From the NCBI RefSeq assembly GCF_000177675.1, contig NZ_ADGX01000063.1:1-48268 (forward strand): 48,268 nt of DNA, in the 5' to 3' direction. The stretch is from Parafrankia sp. EUN1f. Its GTDB lineage: Bacteria > Actinomycetota > Actinomycetes > Frankiales > Frankiaceae. Below the pieces are notes generated by a model. The model did not search any database. It was not told the DNA's origin and saw only the letters and a program-made list of their open reading frames with translations. Shown here piece after piece: positions 25,627-34,248 of the stretch (its first letter is position 1; each line of letters opens with the position of its first letter). Both the position numbers and the translations under genes were made by a program.

Positions 25627-25968
25627 GTGCTCCGAACTCATCTACGGCCGGGCGGCTTCGTTTATGAAGTGCGACCCGATGGACCATCGGGTCGAGACGG
25701 ACTCACATTTTTTATCGACGCGATCGACGCCGTGCCGATGCGGGGAACCGCCTGGAAAACTCTAGAATATCTAGAGGCCGCCCGCGCCGCCGGCGGCATC
25801 AGTCGGGTTCCCGGCGAAATTCTCGTGACGATCTCTACGCGCAGGATTATCGGATCACCTGGCTACACAAATCCTGACGCCTGGAAGATTACAGAGAGGT
25901 ATGGCGGACCTGTGTTCGACGTATCCGCATCGCCGTTTCCAGACACTGCGTCGGACCTCGATCTGTAG
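25627..25968 (+). CDS. small hypothetical protein, 113 residues
   Basis: A soluble protein (LRPGGFVYEVRPDGPSGRDG, FFIDAIDAVPMRGTAWKTLE, ILVTISTRRIIGS) of unknown family. GAGG lies 5 bases before the GTG. Local base composition is clearly lower in GC than its neighbours, with TTTTTTATCG near 25710 and a 17-base palindrome CTCTAGAATATCTAGAG at 25760-25776 inside the gene. This suggests recent acquisition. It is convergent with the pilus operon end (26025). Confidence 0.5.
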   Translation: MLRTHLRPGGFVYEVRPDGPSGRDGLTFFIDAIDAVPMRGTAWKTLEYLEAARAAGGISRVPGEILVTISTRRIIGSPGYTNPDAWKITERYGGPVFDVSASPFPDTASDLDL

Positions 25969-26024
25969 CGTGCCTTTCGTACGCACTGTGGTTCGCCTGG
26001 CATACTGCTCTGGCATTCCTGCGC

Positions 26025-28637
26025 CTATGTGCCTCGGGTGAGGTGCTGCCAGAGGATCTCGAGGTCGCGGTCGGTGTCGCCGTCCCAGAAGGGGTCGGCG
26101 TGCTCGGCGCGAAGGTACGCCTGGTATTCGGCGCGCAGGGCCGCGCGGTCGCCGGCTCGGGCGTAGGCGCGCAGCCGCAGAGCGAAGAGGCCGGGGTGGG
26201 TGGGTAGCACCGCGAGCCCGCGTTGGGTGACGTTGAGGACCGCATCTGTGTCGCCGCGGTCGAGGTGGAGGTCTGCGAGCAGGAGGGCGGCGCGGATGAC
26301 CGTGGTGGTCAGAACCGAGCCGAGTTCGGCTTCGAGCCAGGGCGCGCGGGCGGGTGTTCCGCGGACGAGTTCCAGGCCGTCGGCGAGGGTGCGGATGGCG
26401 CTGTCAGGGTCGGCCTGCTGTCTCTGAGCGTGTTCGAGGCGGGCGTGGAGCAGGTCGAGGTCGGTGGTGACGGCGGGGTTGAGGGTGATGGTCGTTCGGC
26501 GGGTGGGCAGCCACTGGCGGGCCTGTTCGCCCGCGAGGGAGACGAGCAGTGAGCGGGCCCGGCCGAGTTGGTTGTTGATGGAGCGGACCTGGGCGCCGGC
26601 GGGCCAGAGCGCGGATTCGAGATCGGTGCGGGTTCGTCCGCGATGGGTGGCGAGCCAGGCCAGGACCTCCAGGGTCCGTTCGCGGGCGAGGTCATGCGGT
26701 GGGCGGCGGCCATCGCGCCCGACGGCGTCGAAGGGGCCGAGCAGCCTGATCATGACCGACCAGTCGGGTTCGACAAAGGGAGCGGAGCGGGCGGAAGGCT
26801 CGGGGTGCACGGCGGGCGCGCCAGCCGCGTCGGGGCCGGTGGCCGGCGGCGGAGTGGCGGGCTGGTCGATGTCGTCGAGGAGATGGATGAGGTCATGGAG
26901 TTCCTCAGCCGCCATCCCGACCGGTGTGATCGTGATGCCGAGTGGGTCGAGGCACCATCGTGGCTGGTTGTCGGGTCCGAGTCCGTCGAACGTCAGCGAC
27001 CAGGGCGGGTCGATGGCGTGGTGCGCCTGGGTGATCAGCGCGAGACCCCGTCCACCGGTACCAATCAGATGAGCGAGTGAGGCGACGGTGCGTATATCCG
27101 TGTCGCCCGCGGTGGGGAGAACGAGCGCGGCGGTCGGATCCCAGTTCTCCGTCGTGGCGTGGGCGCGTGCGGCGAAGGTGGAGCGCTGGCCGGCCCGGTC
27201 GAGGTCGTTGCCGATCGACGTGACCGCGGACAGGACCGTGCGTACGACCTCCGGGAGGTCTGCGGCGGTCTCCACCCGGTCGTCCTTGAGGAGGCCGAGC
27301 GGGTCGAAGCCGATCGTCACGATGTTCGGCGCGACGGCCAGGGGTGACAGGGCGAGGGTGGCGAGGATCGCACGGGCGAGGGAGCGCAGGCCGGCGGCTC
27401 CGGTCGCGCCGGGATCGAGAGCGAGAACGCCGAGGGCTTCCAGATCGACGTGGACCTCGCCGCCGTCGGGTTGGGTGCCGAGTTGCACGAGCAGCGGGCA
27501 CGGCGGCACCAGGTCGTTCACCATCGGGAGCCGGGACTCTGGTCGCAGAAGCCAGCCCTTGCCACCGGCATCGGCCACCCAGGGCACGGGCGGATCAGGG
27601 ACGGGGTCACGAAGGCGAACGTCGATCGTGCCGTCGGGCCGGACGAGGACCACAAGCGGCACGGGCCCGGCTCCGGACATGTGCATGTGCCGGACTGCGC
27701 CGCGACTCGTTCCGATTTCTGCTCGCTCAGCGCCGGCAACGTGTGCGGCGGCGAGGGCGTGCATCGCCTGGTCGAGCCGGCTGAGGCGACCGATGTCCGC
27801 GTGTGCCAGGACCGCGGTGTGCAAGGCCGCGGCGGCCGGCTCGGGGGCAGGCGGGACGCCGCGTGGCCCGGCCGCGATGTCACGGCGTCGTCGACGTGCG
27901 TCGATGGTCACGGCGGCGGCCGCGGTGAGAAGTCCGGCGCTGGCGAGCCAGTACGGAAGGACGCTGGGCCCAGGGTGGGAATGGGCGCCGGCCTGAGCCG
28001 ACGGCTGGAAGTTCGACGCCGGCGAGAATCTACCGTGCGCGACCGACGCGACGCCGTCGTCCTGGAAGCTGCTGTCGGTGGCCGTCACCGGTACTGCCGG
28101 TCCGGCCCCCGCAGGCAGGGCGGATGCGGCCACGGGACGCGAGAACGCCAGGCCCAGCACGATGGACGCGAGAGCAACCCACCGCGCGGTCGCGCGCCGA
28201 ACCGCGCTCGGCGCCGGGGCACGGAGGCCACGGCGCGGGATGCTGTCCGCGCCGCGCGCTGAGACCGCGCCGTGGCGCGTGGCCGTTCGCGCCCCCGGCT
28301 GCTCGGCGCGGCCCGAGTACCGGCGCGCGCCGAGCGACAGGATCTCCAGGACGATGCCGAGCGCGAGCCACGCCCAGACCAGCCAGGCTGCCACTGCCAG
28401 CGCGTTGGGGAACACGTCCGGGTGCACGTAGCCGCGTTGGGTCAGCGTCCACCAGCGTGCGGGGTCCCAGCTGGTGGGCAGAGGGTAGCCACGCCACACG
28501 GCGAGGAAGGTCGGCACCGCGACGAGGAACAACACCAGGCCGGCGAGGGCGGCGATGCTGCGCAGGATCTCCGCGCCACCAGATGGAGGGGTCTCGGCCA
28601 GCGGTTGGCGCGCGGGACGGAGGGTGGGCTGGGTCAT
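26025..28637 (-). CDS. membrane-anchored BTAD-family regulator
   Basis: An 870-residue protein. N-terminal hydrophobic segments lie at about 27-48 (SIAALAGLVLFLVAVPTFLAVW), 82-103, 173-190 and 227-247. A soluble middle domain of unknown fold follows (about 260-620). The C-terminal 240 residues carry a winged-helix-like start (VMIRLLGPFDAVGRDG, RTLEVLAWLATHRGRTRTDL) and the bacterial transcriptional activator (BTAD) TPR region ending DRAALRAEYQAYLRAE. Proteins of this build commonly end Tad/Flp pilus operons in actinobacteria. It is the last gene of the leftward operon, 21 bases after TadG. It may link pilus assembly at the membrane to gene expression. Confidence 0.78.
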   Translation of the reverse strand: MTQPTLRPARQPLAETPPSGGAEILRSIAALAGLVLFLVAVPTFLAVWRGYPLPTSWDPARWWTLTQRGYVHPDVFPNALAVAAWLVWAWLALGIVLEILSLGARRYSGRAEQPGARTATRHGAVSARGADSIPRRGLRAPAPSAVRRATARWVALASIVLGLAFSRPVAASALPAGAGPAVPVTATDSSFQDDGVASVAHGRFSPASNFQPSAQAGAHSHPGPSVLPYWLASAGLLTAAAAVTIDARRRRRDIAAGPRGVPPAPEPAAAALHTAVLAHADIGRLSRLDQAMHALAAAHVAGAERAEIGTSRGAVRHMHMSGAGPVPLVVLVRPDGTIDVRLRDPVPDPPVPWVADAGGKGWLLRPESRLPMVNDLVPPCPLLVQLGTQPDGGEVHVDLEALGVLALDPGATGAAGLRSLARAILATLALSPLAVAPNIVTIGFDPLGLLKDDRVETAADLPEVVRTVLSAVTSIGNDLDRAGQRSTFAARAHATTENWDPTAALVLPTAGDTDIRTVASLAHLIGTGGRGLALITQAHHAIDPPWSLTFDGLGPDNQPRWCLDPLGITITPVGMAAEELHDLIHLLDDIDQPATPPPATGPDAAGAPAVHPEPSARSAPFVEPDWSVMIRLLGPFDAVGRDGRRPPHDLARERTLEVLAWLATHRGRTRTDLESALWPAGAQVRSINNQLGRARSLLVSLAGEQARQWLPTRRTTITLNPAVTTDLDLLHARLEHAQRQQADPDSAIRTLADGLELVRGTPARAPWLEAELGSVLTTTVIRAALLLADLHLDRGDTDAVLNVTQRGLAVLPTHPGLFALRLRAYARAGDRAALRAEYQAYLRAEHADPFWDGDTDRDLEILWQHLTRGT

Positions 28638-28658
28638 GGCGGTGCTCCGACCGGATGG

Positions 28659-29213
28659 CTAGGGGCTGCGGGTGGCGACTGCCGAGCGGGTCTGGACGAC
28701 GGTCTCCCCGGCTGTGCCGGAGAGGGCGAGCAGGGTGTAGGGGATGTGGAGGCTGACAGTGACGGTGATGGTGGTGCTGGTGGCCGCGGCCGTTCCGTCG
28801 ATGCCGTGCCGGTCGAGGTAGTCGCGTGCGGCGGCTTCGGCCGCTGCCCGGTCAAGAACGACCCCGCTCACGCCACCCGCGCCGGCACCAGGGCCACGGT
28901 CGGCGCTGCCTACGGTGCCGTTCCCGGCGCCGGCGCCGGTGCGCAGGCTCGCCAGGTCGATTTCCTGCGCGCCGGCTCGGGCGGCTTTCGCGGCGAGGTC
29001 GGAGGCGTCGGCGTTCGCCGCGAGAACTCGGCTGGCGTCCACGAGCAGGCCCGCGAGGACGAGCACGCCCGCGAACAGCACCACGAACATGACGCTGACC
29101 GACCCGGCGCTCGCGTCCCCACCGGATCGCGCCGCGCCGCGTGCTGGTCGGGCCGTCGGTCGTGGCCACGAGCGAGGCGCCGCGGCCTGACGGTGTCGCC
29201 AGGACAGGCTCAT
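28659..29213 (-). CDS. TadG-like Flp pilus-assembly protein
   Basis: A 184-residue protein with an Arg-rich cytosolic leader, then the TadG N-terminal signature GSVSVMFVVLFAGVLVLAGL (about residues 37-56), where the hydrophobic helix anchors a pseudopilin-like protein. The outside part contains VVLDRAAAEAAARDYLDRHG and TTITVTVSLHIPYTLLAL. TadG proteins are minor pilins or assembly proteins of the Tad secretion system. The ATG overlaps the stop of the TadE gene (ATGA), so the two are translationally coupled. Confidence 0.75.
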   Translation of the reverse strand: MSLSWRHRQAAAPRSWPRPTARPARGAARSGGDASAGSVSVMFVVLFAGVLVLAGLLVDASRVLAANADASDLAAKAARAGAQEIDLASLRTGAGAGNGTVGSADRGPGAGAGGVSGVVLDRAAAEAAARDYLDRHGIDGTAAATSTTITVTVSLHIPYTLLALSGTAGETVVQTRSAVATRSP

Positions 29214-29698
29214 GCCGGTCGTGGTCGCGCGGGGTCACGGCGACCCGGGATGCCACCGCGGTAGCGATCGATAATCTCCTCGCTGGTCGCGGTGACGAAG
29301 CGGGGCGCTCCGATGAGGAGGCGAACGCGGCAGTCGATGGTGACGGTGACCGTTCCGCCGGGCCCGTAGTCGGACAGGTCGGTGAAGACCAGAACGCTGT
29401 CCTCCTCGCAGACGCCGCCGGCGAGCAGGCGCTGTGCTGTGGCATCCGCGGCGTAGTAGGCGTCCTGGGGCAGCGCCAGCGCGGCGGCACGGGCGCTTTC
29501 GCGCGCCGCGTGGCGGACGGTCGCGCGGGCGTACGGCACGGTGAACGCGACAGCGAGCACCACGAGCGCCAGCAGGAGGACGGTCCAGCCGACCGCGAAC
29601 TCGACCGCGAAGGAGCCGCGGTCGACGTCCGCTGACCGCTGCCGACCGACGCGTGGTGGACGTCGCGGTGGGTGCCCGGGGCGGACATGGCGGATCAT
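29210..29698 (-). CDS. TadE-like minor pilin
   Basis: A 162-residue protein with the TadE motif: a basic leader, then DRGSFAVEFAVGWTVLLLAL with the Glu near the start of the helix that is conserved in type IV pilin-like proteins. RATVRHAARESARAAAL follows. Two cysteines (GVCEEDS and IDCRVRL) could form a disulfide. It is coupled by ATGA to the genes on both sides. TadE-like proteins are minor pilins processed by a prepilin peptidase, which is not encoded in this operon. Confidence 0.78.
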   Translation of the reverse strand: MIRHVRPGHPPRRPPRVGRQRSADVDRGSFAVEFAVGWTVLLLALVVLAVAFTVPYARATVRHAARESARAAALALPQDAYYAADATAQRLLAGGVCEEDSVLVFTDLSDYGPGGTVTVTIDCRVRLLIGAPRFVTATSEEIIDRYRGGIPGRRDPARPRPA

Positions 29699-30279
29699 GG
29701 TGCGGCTCCAGCGAACGCCTGCCCCTGGCCGGTGGACGCCACAGCCCCGTCCGCTTCCTGGTGTGGACCGCGCTGGGGCATGAAGTTGAGCGCCGGGCCG
29801 GATGCCGATCGGGAGACGGTGGTTCCCAGCACCGTCGTGACGGACACCGTCACTGTCACCGTCGCAGGATCACCCGGCGGGCCTGTCGAGATGCTCGTGG
29901 TCGTCGTGACATCGGTGACCGCTTTGCTGGAGCGTGCGAGGCGGTCCGCGGTCGCGGCGGCATCGGTGGCCAGGCCGTCCGGTGCCTGGGCGATCTCGAG
30001 TGCCCGCTGGGCGGCGGCCAGTGCCGCCTGCGCGGCCAGCCATCGCATCCCCATCGCCAGCACCAGGCCGAGAAGGGTGACGACGCCGACCATGATCACG
30101 GCCAGTTCGACGGGGCTGCTCCCCCGGTCACAGCGGTCGGGACGGCTGCGGCCAGCTGGGCGTCGCGGTCGGTCCTCGGCGGTGACATCACGGCATACCG
30201 CCACCGCGGCATCGGGGTCGACGCGGGTGGCTGTTGGAGGGGTGGGGAGGTCGGTTGGGGGGTCGGGGTAGGCGATCAT
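29695..30279 (-). CDS. second TadE/TadG-like minor pilin
   Basis: A 194-residue protein. The pilin-like helix is at about 52-80, DRGSSPVELAVIMVGVVTLL, again with Glu at the expected position. An Ala-rich coiled-coil-like stalk follows (AAQAALAAAQRALEIAQ), then a Thr/Val-rich beta part. It overlaps both neighbours by four bases (ATGA). It is probably a minor pilin of the same Tad pilus, related to the next gene only in its N-terminal helix. Confidence 0.72.
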   Translation of the reverse strand: MIAYPDPPTDLPTPPTATRVDPDAAVAVCRDVTAEDRPRRPAGRSRPDRCDRGSSPVELAVIMVGVVTLLGLVLAMGMRWLAAQAALAAAQRALEIAQAPDGLATDAAATADRLARSSKAVTDVTTTTSISTGPPGDPATVTVTVSVTTVLGTTVSRSASGPALNFMPQRGPHQEADGAVASTGQGQAFAGAAP

Positions 30280-30515
30280 TGCTGGCAGGTCGTCGGATCG
30301 GCGGCGGTGCAGATGTTGTTCGCGACCTCGGTCGCTTTTGCCCGCACGATCGCGATCACAACCACGGCGATCATGACGAGGCCGACGGTGATGACCGCGG
30401 TGACAAGTGCGTTGCCACGGTCGCTGCCTCGTCCGGCGGCGCGCTGTTCGAGGGCCGTCCAGGATTTCGCGCAGTACAGGTGCGCCAGGGTCAGGAGCAC
30501 ACCGAGTCGGTGCAT
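30276..30515 (-). CDS. Flp-type small pilin-like protein
   Basis: A 79-residue protein with a short leader rich in charged residues (EQRAAGRGSDRG), one hydrophobic helix (NALVTAVITVGLVMIAVVVI) and a short C-terminal tail with two Cys (NNICTAADPTTCQQ). Size and position between tadC and tadE are those of a Flp major or minor pilin, but the canonical GLIEY-like processing motif is not obvious. The ATG at 30515 is chosen (AAGGG about 10 bases upstream); an earlier codon at 30590 is possible. It is coupled by ATGA to the following gene. Confidence 0.6.
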   Translation of the reverse strand: MHRLGVLLTLAHLYCAKSWTALEQRAAGRGSDRGNALVTAVITVGLVMIAVVVIAIVRAKATEVANNICTAADPTTCQQ

Positions 30516-30597
30516 GTCGTTCAGTCCCTTCTGTTTCTCGTCTTCCCGGTTGTCGGTTCGGCGCGCGGCGGATGGAGCATCCGCGCGCATACAGGCG

Positions 30598-31512
30598 TCA
30601 CAGGGGCGTGTCCACGCTCATCAGGACCGCCAGGAGCGGGTAGGTCAGGAAGGCGACGAACGCCAGCGCGACCACGGCGGCCGGCAGTTCCATCGCGGCG
30701 TCGGCGGTGGAGGTCTCGAGGCGGACCTGTGCGGCCTCCGCCGCGCGCAGATGCACTGCCTTGCTGCGCAGCGCGATCACCGGCGAGGCGCCTCGCAGGG
30801 CCGATCCCACGGTCAGTCGCAGATCGGTGAACTCCGCCAGCGGGACCTGGGCGGCGAGCAGCGCGAGGCCGGCATCGGGTGGGAGCCCGTGGGAACGCGC
30901 CCAGTCCAGTGAGGAGGAGATGGCGCCGAACGCCCAGCCCTCCCCGGCGTTGGCCGCCGTGCGCAACGCGGAGTACAGCGGTGCGCCGCCGACCAGCAGG
31001 ATCCGCACCAGGTCCAGGTAGGCGGCGACGGCCGCGCGTACCTCGCGCCGTCGGGCGGCTACCCGGCGGTGGACGGGCAGGTCCGCCGACAGGAAGCCGA
31101 GGATTCCGCAGAGGAGGCAGGCCGCGGGCAGCAGCAGGCCCGGGAGGTCGACGCCGGCAGCGGTGAGCGCCACGACCAGGACGGTCGCCGCGGTGCTGGC
31201 GACCAGCAGACGCAGCATCCGTGTCGCGGTGTGCAGTGCGGGATCCCGGCCGAGGATCGCCAGCTCGTCGGTCAGCAGCAGTCGCCGAGACCTCGATCGC
31301 CCCAAGACGTGTTCCATCACCGAGTCCAGGCCGGCGGCGAGCCGGTACACCCGGTGCGAGCGTGGCGGAAGACGGTCCTCGGACGGGTCGTCGCGGACGG
31401 CGACGGCCTCACGGGTTCGGCGGATGTTGCGTCCGAGCAGGTAGATTCCCGCGCCGAACGCCGCGCCGCACAGCGCCGGTGCCACCGCCAGGGCGCCGAC
31501 CAGCGGGTTCAC
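30598..31512 (-). CDS. TadC-like inner-membrane platform protein (GspF domain)
   Basis: A 304-residue membrane protein of the type II secretion F family. Hydrophobic segments occur at the N-terminus (VGALAVAPALCGAAFGAGIY), as a pair in the middle (LLVASTAATVLVVALTAAG, then LLLPAACLLCGILGFLS) and at the C-terminus (LPAAVVALAFVAFLTYPLLA). The GspF core is recognised by LLVGGAPLYSALRTAANAG and ATSTADAAMELPA-like spacing. TadB and TadC together form the platform that couples ATP hydrolysis by TadA to pilus extrusion. The start GTG overlaps the stop of tadB (GTGA). Confidence 0.82.
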   Translation of the reverse strand: MNPLVGALAVAPALCGAAFGAGIYLLGRNIRRTREAVAVRDDPSEDRLPPRSHRVYRLAAGLDSVMEHVLGRSRSRRLLLTDELAILGRDPALHTATRMLRLLVASTAATVLVVALTAAGVDLPGLLLPAACLLCGILGFLSADLPVHRRVAARRREVRAAVAAYLDLVRILLVGGAPLYSALRTAANAGEGWAFGAISSSLDWARSHGLPPDAGLALLAAQVPLAEFTDLRLTVGSALRGASPVIALRSKAVHLRAAEAAQVRLETSTADAAMELPAAVVALAFVAFLTYPLLAVLMSVDTPL

Positions 31513-32375
31513 CGCGCGCCGCCGAAGAAGTCGGGCGTCTCGTCGGGGCGGGACAGTCGCAGCAGCGTCCGCACCGCGTAGCCGACAACGCCGACGATCA
31601 CGACGAGGATGGCCTGCCCCGGTGCTGTCCGGTACGGGCCGAGCATCGCCGGCCAGACGACGAGAACACCGAGGGTGGACAGCGCGAACAGCGCCAGCAG
31701 CAGCGTCATCGCCCGGCGGTGGCGGGCGCGGGCGGCGTGGGTGTCCCGCAGGACCGCGACGCGGTGCCGTGTCACCTCGACCTGGTCGGCCATCAGCATG
31801 GCCAGCTCGCCGGCGCCGTGCTGGTAGGTCAGCACCAGCGCGGTGACGATCGCTCCGACCGCCGGATGGGCGACATCCTGGCGGAACCCTGCCAGCGCTG
31901 CGGGGAGCGCCTGCCGGTCCAGCCGCGCCCGCAGGCGTCGCAGGGGATCGGTCAGGGCCGGTGGCGACGCGGCGCAGGACACCGCGACGGCGGTCTTCAA
32001 CGGTTGGCCCGCGTCGAGCTCCTGGCGCAGGGTCTCGCACCAGGACGCGATCGCGTCGCCGAGCTCGTTCTGCTCGTCCACGCTGGGGCCTCGCCGTGCC
32101 TCGGCGACGAGCCATCCCACCCCGCCGCCCAGCATGGTGAGTACCGGGACCCCGACCACAACCCCGGCCGCCAGGCCGAGGACGCCACCGACCCCGATCG
32201 GCACGACGGCCCCGGATGTCGCCCTGCGACGCGCGGCAGACGGCGACGCCGGCGCCCGCCCATCGTCGGGGCGCCTGCCGGTGCCGGCGCGGAGAAGGGC
32301 GACCAGCAGCCAGCAGCCGAGGCCCGCGGTCGCGCCGAACAGCGCCAGGGAGGCCAGGCGCGGCGCGGTGCTCAT
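31509..32375 (-). CDS. TadB-like inner-membrane platform protein (GspF domain)
   Basis: A 288-residue membrane protein. Transmembrane segments are near residues 8-28, 55-95 and 222-265 (AMTLLLALFALSTLGVLVVW, ILVVIVGVVGYAVRTLL). The GspF cytosolic domain is in between (LRQELDAGQPLKTAVAVSCA, QHGAGELAMLMADQVEVTRH). It pairs with the TadC-like protein. The start ATG overlaps the tadA stop (ATGA) and the stop overlaps the tadC start. Confidence 0.82.
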   Translation of the reverse strand: MSTAPRLASLALFGATAGLGCWLLVALLRAGTGRRPDDGRAPASPSAARRRATSGAVVPIGVGGVLGLAAGVVVGVPVLTMLGGGVGWLVAEARRGPSVDEQNELGDAIASWCETLRQELDAGQPLKTAVAVSCAASPPALTDPLRRLRARLDRQALPAALAGFRQDVAHPAVGAIVTALVLTYQHGAGELAMLMADQVEVTRHRVAVLRDTHAARARHRRAMTLLLALFALSTLGVLVVWPAMLGPYRTAPGQAILVVIVGVVGYAVRTLLRLSRPDETPDFFGGAR

Positions 32376-33526
32376 CGCGCCGCCCGCGCCGTGCGGCGCG
32401 TGTCGAACCGCGCCGGGTCGATCCCCGCGCGCTGCAGCTTCCCGGCCAGCGTGTCGGACAGGTCGACGTCGGTACGGGTCGCGCGGCGCGTGCGCGACTG
32501 CCACCGCCACAGAGCCGCGGAGGTGACCAGCCCGTCGCGATGCTCGCCGATCTCGCGGACCGCCGTGACCATCCGCTGGCCGCCGACGTTCTCGACGTGC
32601 ACCACGAGGTCGATGGTGGAGGCGATCGTGTCGAGGACGGCTGCTTCCGGAATCTGCCGGGACCCGAACGCCGCGTAGGTGCGTAGCCGTGTGACGACGT
32701 CGGCGGCGCTCGGCGCGTGAATGGTGGTGGCGACGCCCTGGGCGATGCCCTGGCCGACCGCGAGGAGCAGCGGCAGCACACCGCCGTCCGGGCGGAGCTC
32801 GCCGAGCAGGACCCGGCTCGGGGTCTGACGGCGCAGGTTCTCCGTGAGGTAGCGCTCCATCGGGTACTCGCCTCGGCCGTCGACGTTGGATTCCCGGGTC
32901 TCGAACTCGACGAGGTTGCGGAACCGGTCCCGGCGCAGGAACAGTTCCTGCTCGTCCTCGACGGTCACCACCCGGTCGAGGACCAGCCGTTGCGGGTGCG
33001 CGTTGGCCCAGGCCCGCAGCAGCGTGGTCTTCCCCGTACCGGTCCCACCCGAGATGATCAACCCGAAGGGGCTGGTCAGCCGTGCCACCGCGGCCAGCAG
33101 GGCGCCGATGTCCGGGCCGAACATGCCCGTGCGCGCGAGGCCGTTCAGGGTGTCGAGCCCGGGGAGGAACAGCCGGCAGTCGATGTGCGTGAGGCTCGTG
33201 ACCCGCGACACGGCGTGCACCCGCACGCCGTTCGGTAGGCGGAACCGCACACTCGGGCTGCTCTCGTCGAACCGTCGCCCGGCGGACGCCGCATGCTCGG
33301 CGACCCACGCGAACGCGGCATCGTCCGTCGCGAACGGCGACGACATCTCCAACCGATTACCTGACGTCCGCTCGGTCAGCACCATGTTGACGCCCCCGTT
33401 CACCTCGACGTCGGAGAACCTGGCGGGCTGCAGGAACGGACCCAGCGCCCCGGACGCGGACGGGGTCGGAGGGACCCATGTCCGTCCCTCTGTCCGTCCC
33501 TCGACCGCGGATGCCGGTGCGTTCAT
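32372..33526 (-). CDS. TadA/CpaF-type secretion ATPase
   Basis: A 384-residue hexameric ATPase of the VirB11/PulE superfamily. It has an N-terminal domain with SDVEVNGGVNMVLTER, Walker A GGTGTGKTT at 160-168, an Asp box near VTVEDEQELF (188-197) and Walker B RVLLGELRPDG (238-248). The His box is GVATTIHAPSA. It powers Tad/Flp pilus assembly at the cytosolic face of the membrane. It is coupled by ATGA at both ends to the cpaB-like and tadB genes. It is slightly shorter than usual because the long N-terminal extension of many CpaF proteins is absent. Confidence 0.92.
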   Translation of the reverse strand: MNAPASAVEGRTEGRTWVPPTPSASGALGPFLQPARFSDVEVNGGVNMVLTERTSGNRLEMSSPFATDDAAFAWVAEHAASAGRRFDESSPSVRFRLPNGVRVHAVSRVTSLTHIDCRLFLPGLDTLNGLARTGMFGPDIGALLAAVARLTSPFGLIISGGTGTGKTTLLRAWANAHPQRLVLDRVVTVEDEQELFLRRDRFRNLVEFETRESNVDGRGEYPMERYLTENLRRQTPSRVLLGELRPDGGVLPLLLAVGQGIAQGVATTIHAPSAADVVTRLRTYAAFGSRQIPEAAVLDTIASTIDLVVHVENVGGQRMVTAVREIGEHRDGLVTSAALWRWQSRTRRATRTDVDLSDTLAGKLQRAGIDPARFDTRRTARAAR

Positions 33527-34248
33527 CCGCCGTCCCTGCTCTCATTCCCCGCCGCGGCGGGAGCCGAGCCCAGGAGGCGAACACCCTGGTCCAACGTCGC
33601 CGCTGCCGCCACGTCCATCGCCGCCTGCTCGGGAAGCTGCAGGTAGACGACGGTCTGCCCGGGCTGCCCTGCCGTCTGGGGCCGCTGAACCTCGGTGACC
33701 GTCACGCCACGGGCGAGCAGCTGCGGCCCGCCTGCCGCGAGCGGGTAGCCGAGGACACTCACCTGCTCGCCGGGACGCATGGCCGCGGACGGCAGGTCCT
33801 GCGCGCTGACGGTGACGCCGAGGGTCACCGTGCCGGTGGGAAGGGCGACGGAGCCGACCATCTCCGGGCTGATCAGCGTGCCCGCCGGAAGGTCGATGAG
33901 CGCCTGGCGCCCCACCAGCTCTCCTCGCGCCGCCGCCGGCGCGGTGAGACGGACACCGCTGCCCTCGACATCGACCCGCACCACCGCCAGGTCCGACGGC
34001 GTCACCTCGGTGCCGCGGGCCAGTGGACGGGTCAGTGTGACGACCTCGATGCTGCGCCCGCTGTCATCGGAGGCGAGCCAGACCGCGCCGGCCGCGCCGA
34101 CCAGCATCAGCAGCAGCGCCGCCGCCGCGCCACCCCAGCGCCGCCGCAGCCCGGCGAACGGCGACGCGACCTCCGGGTCGTGCGGTGTCCACTCGTCCTG
34201 GCCCTGGTCGACGTCCACGCCCGCGGGTGAGAAGCCCGTCGTCATCAT
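33523..34248 (-). CDS. CpaB/RcpC-like SAF-domain protein
   Basis: A 241-residue protein with one transmembrane helix (about 40-60, GGAAAALLLMLVGAAGAVWL) followed by an SAF domain (LTRPLARGTEVTPSDLAVV, PAGTLISPEMVG) and an RcpC-like region (TVSAQDLPSAAMRPGEQVSV). CpaB/RcpC proteins act on the outer side of the membrane in Tad pilus assembly. It is upstream of tadA, overlapping it by ATGA. AAAGGG lies 4 bases before its start. Confidence 0.82.
   Translation of the reverse strand: MMTTGFSPAGVDVDQGQDEWTPHDPEVASPFAGLRRRWGGAAAALLLMLVGAAGAVWLASDDSGRSIEVVTLTRPLARGTEVTPSDLAVVRVDVEGSGVRLTAPAAARGELVGRQALIDLPAGTLISPEMVGSVALPTGTVTLGVTVSAQDLPSAAMRPGEQVSVLGYPLAAGGPQLLARGVTVTEVQRPQTAGQPGQTVVYLQLPEQAAMDVAAAATLDQGVRLLGSAPAAAGNESRDGG

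Noticed and set aside
31513-32781. Long upstream extension of the TadC frame across tadB and tadA.
   Set aside because: The added residues are Arg-rich shadow translation. A GTG at 31512 overlapping the tadB stop gives the proper TadC start.
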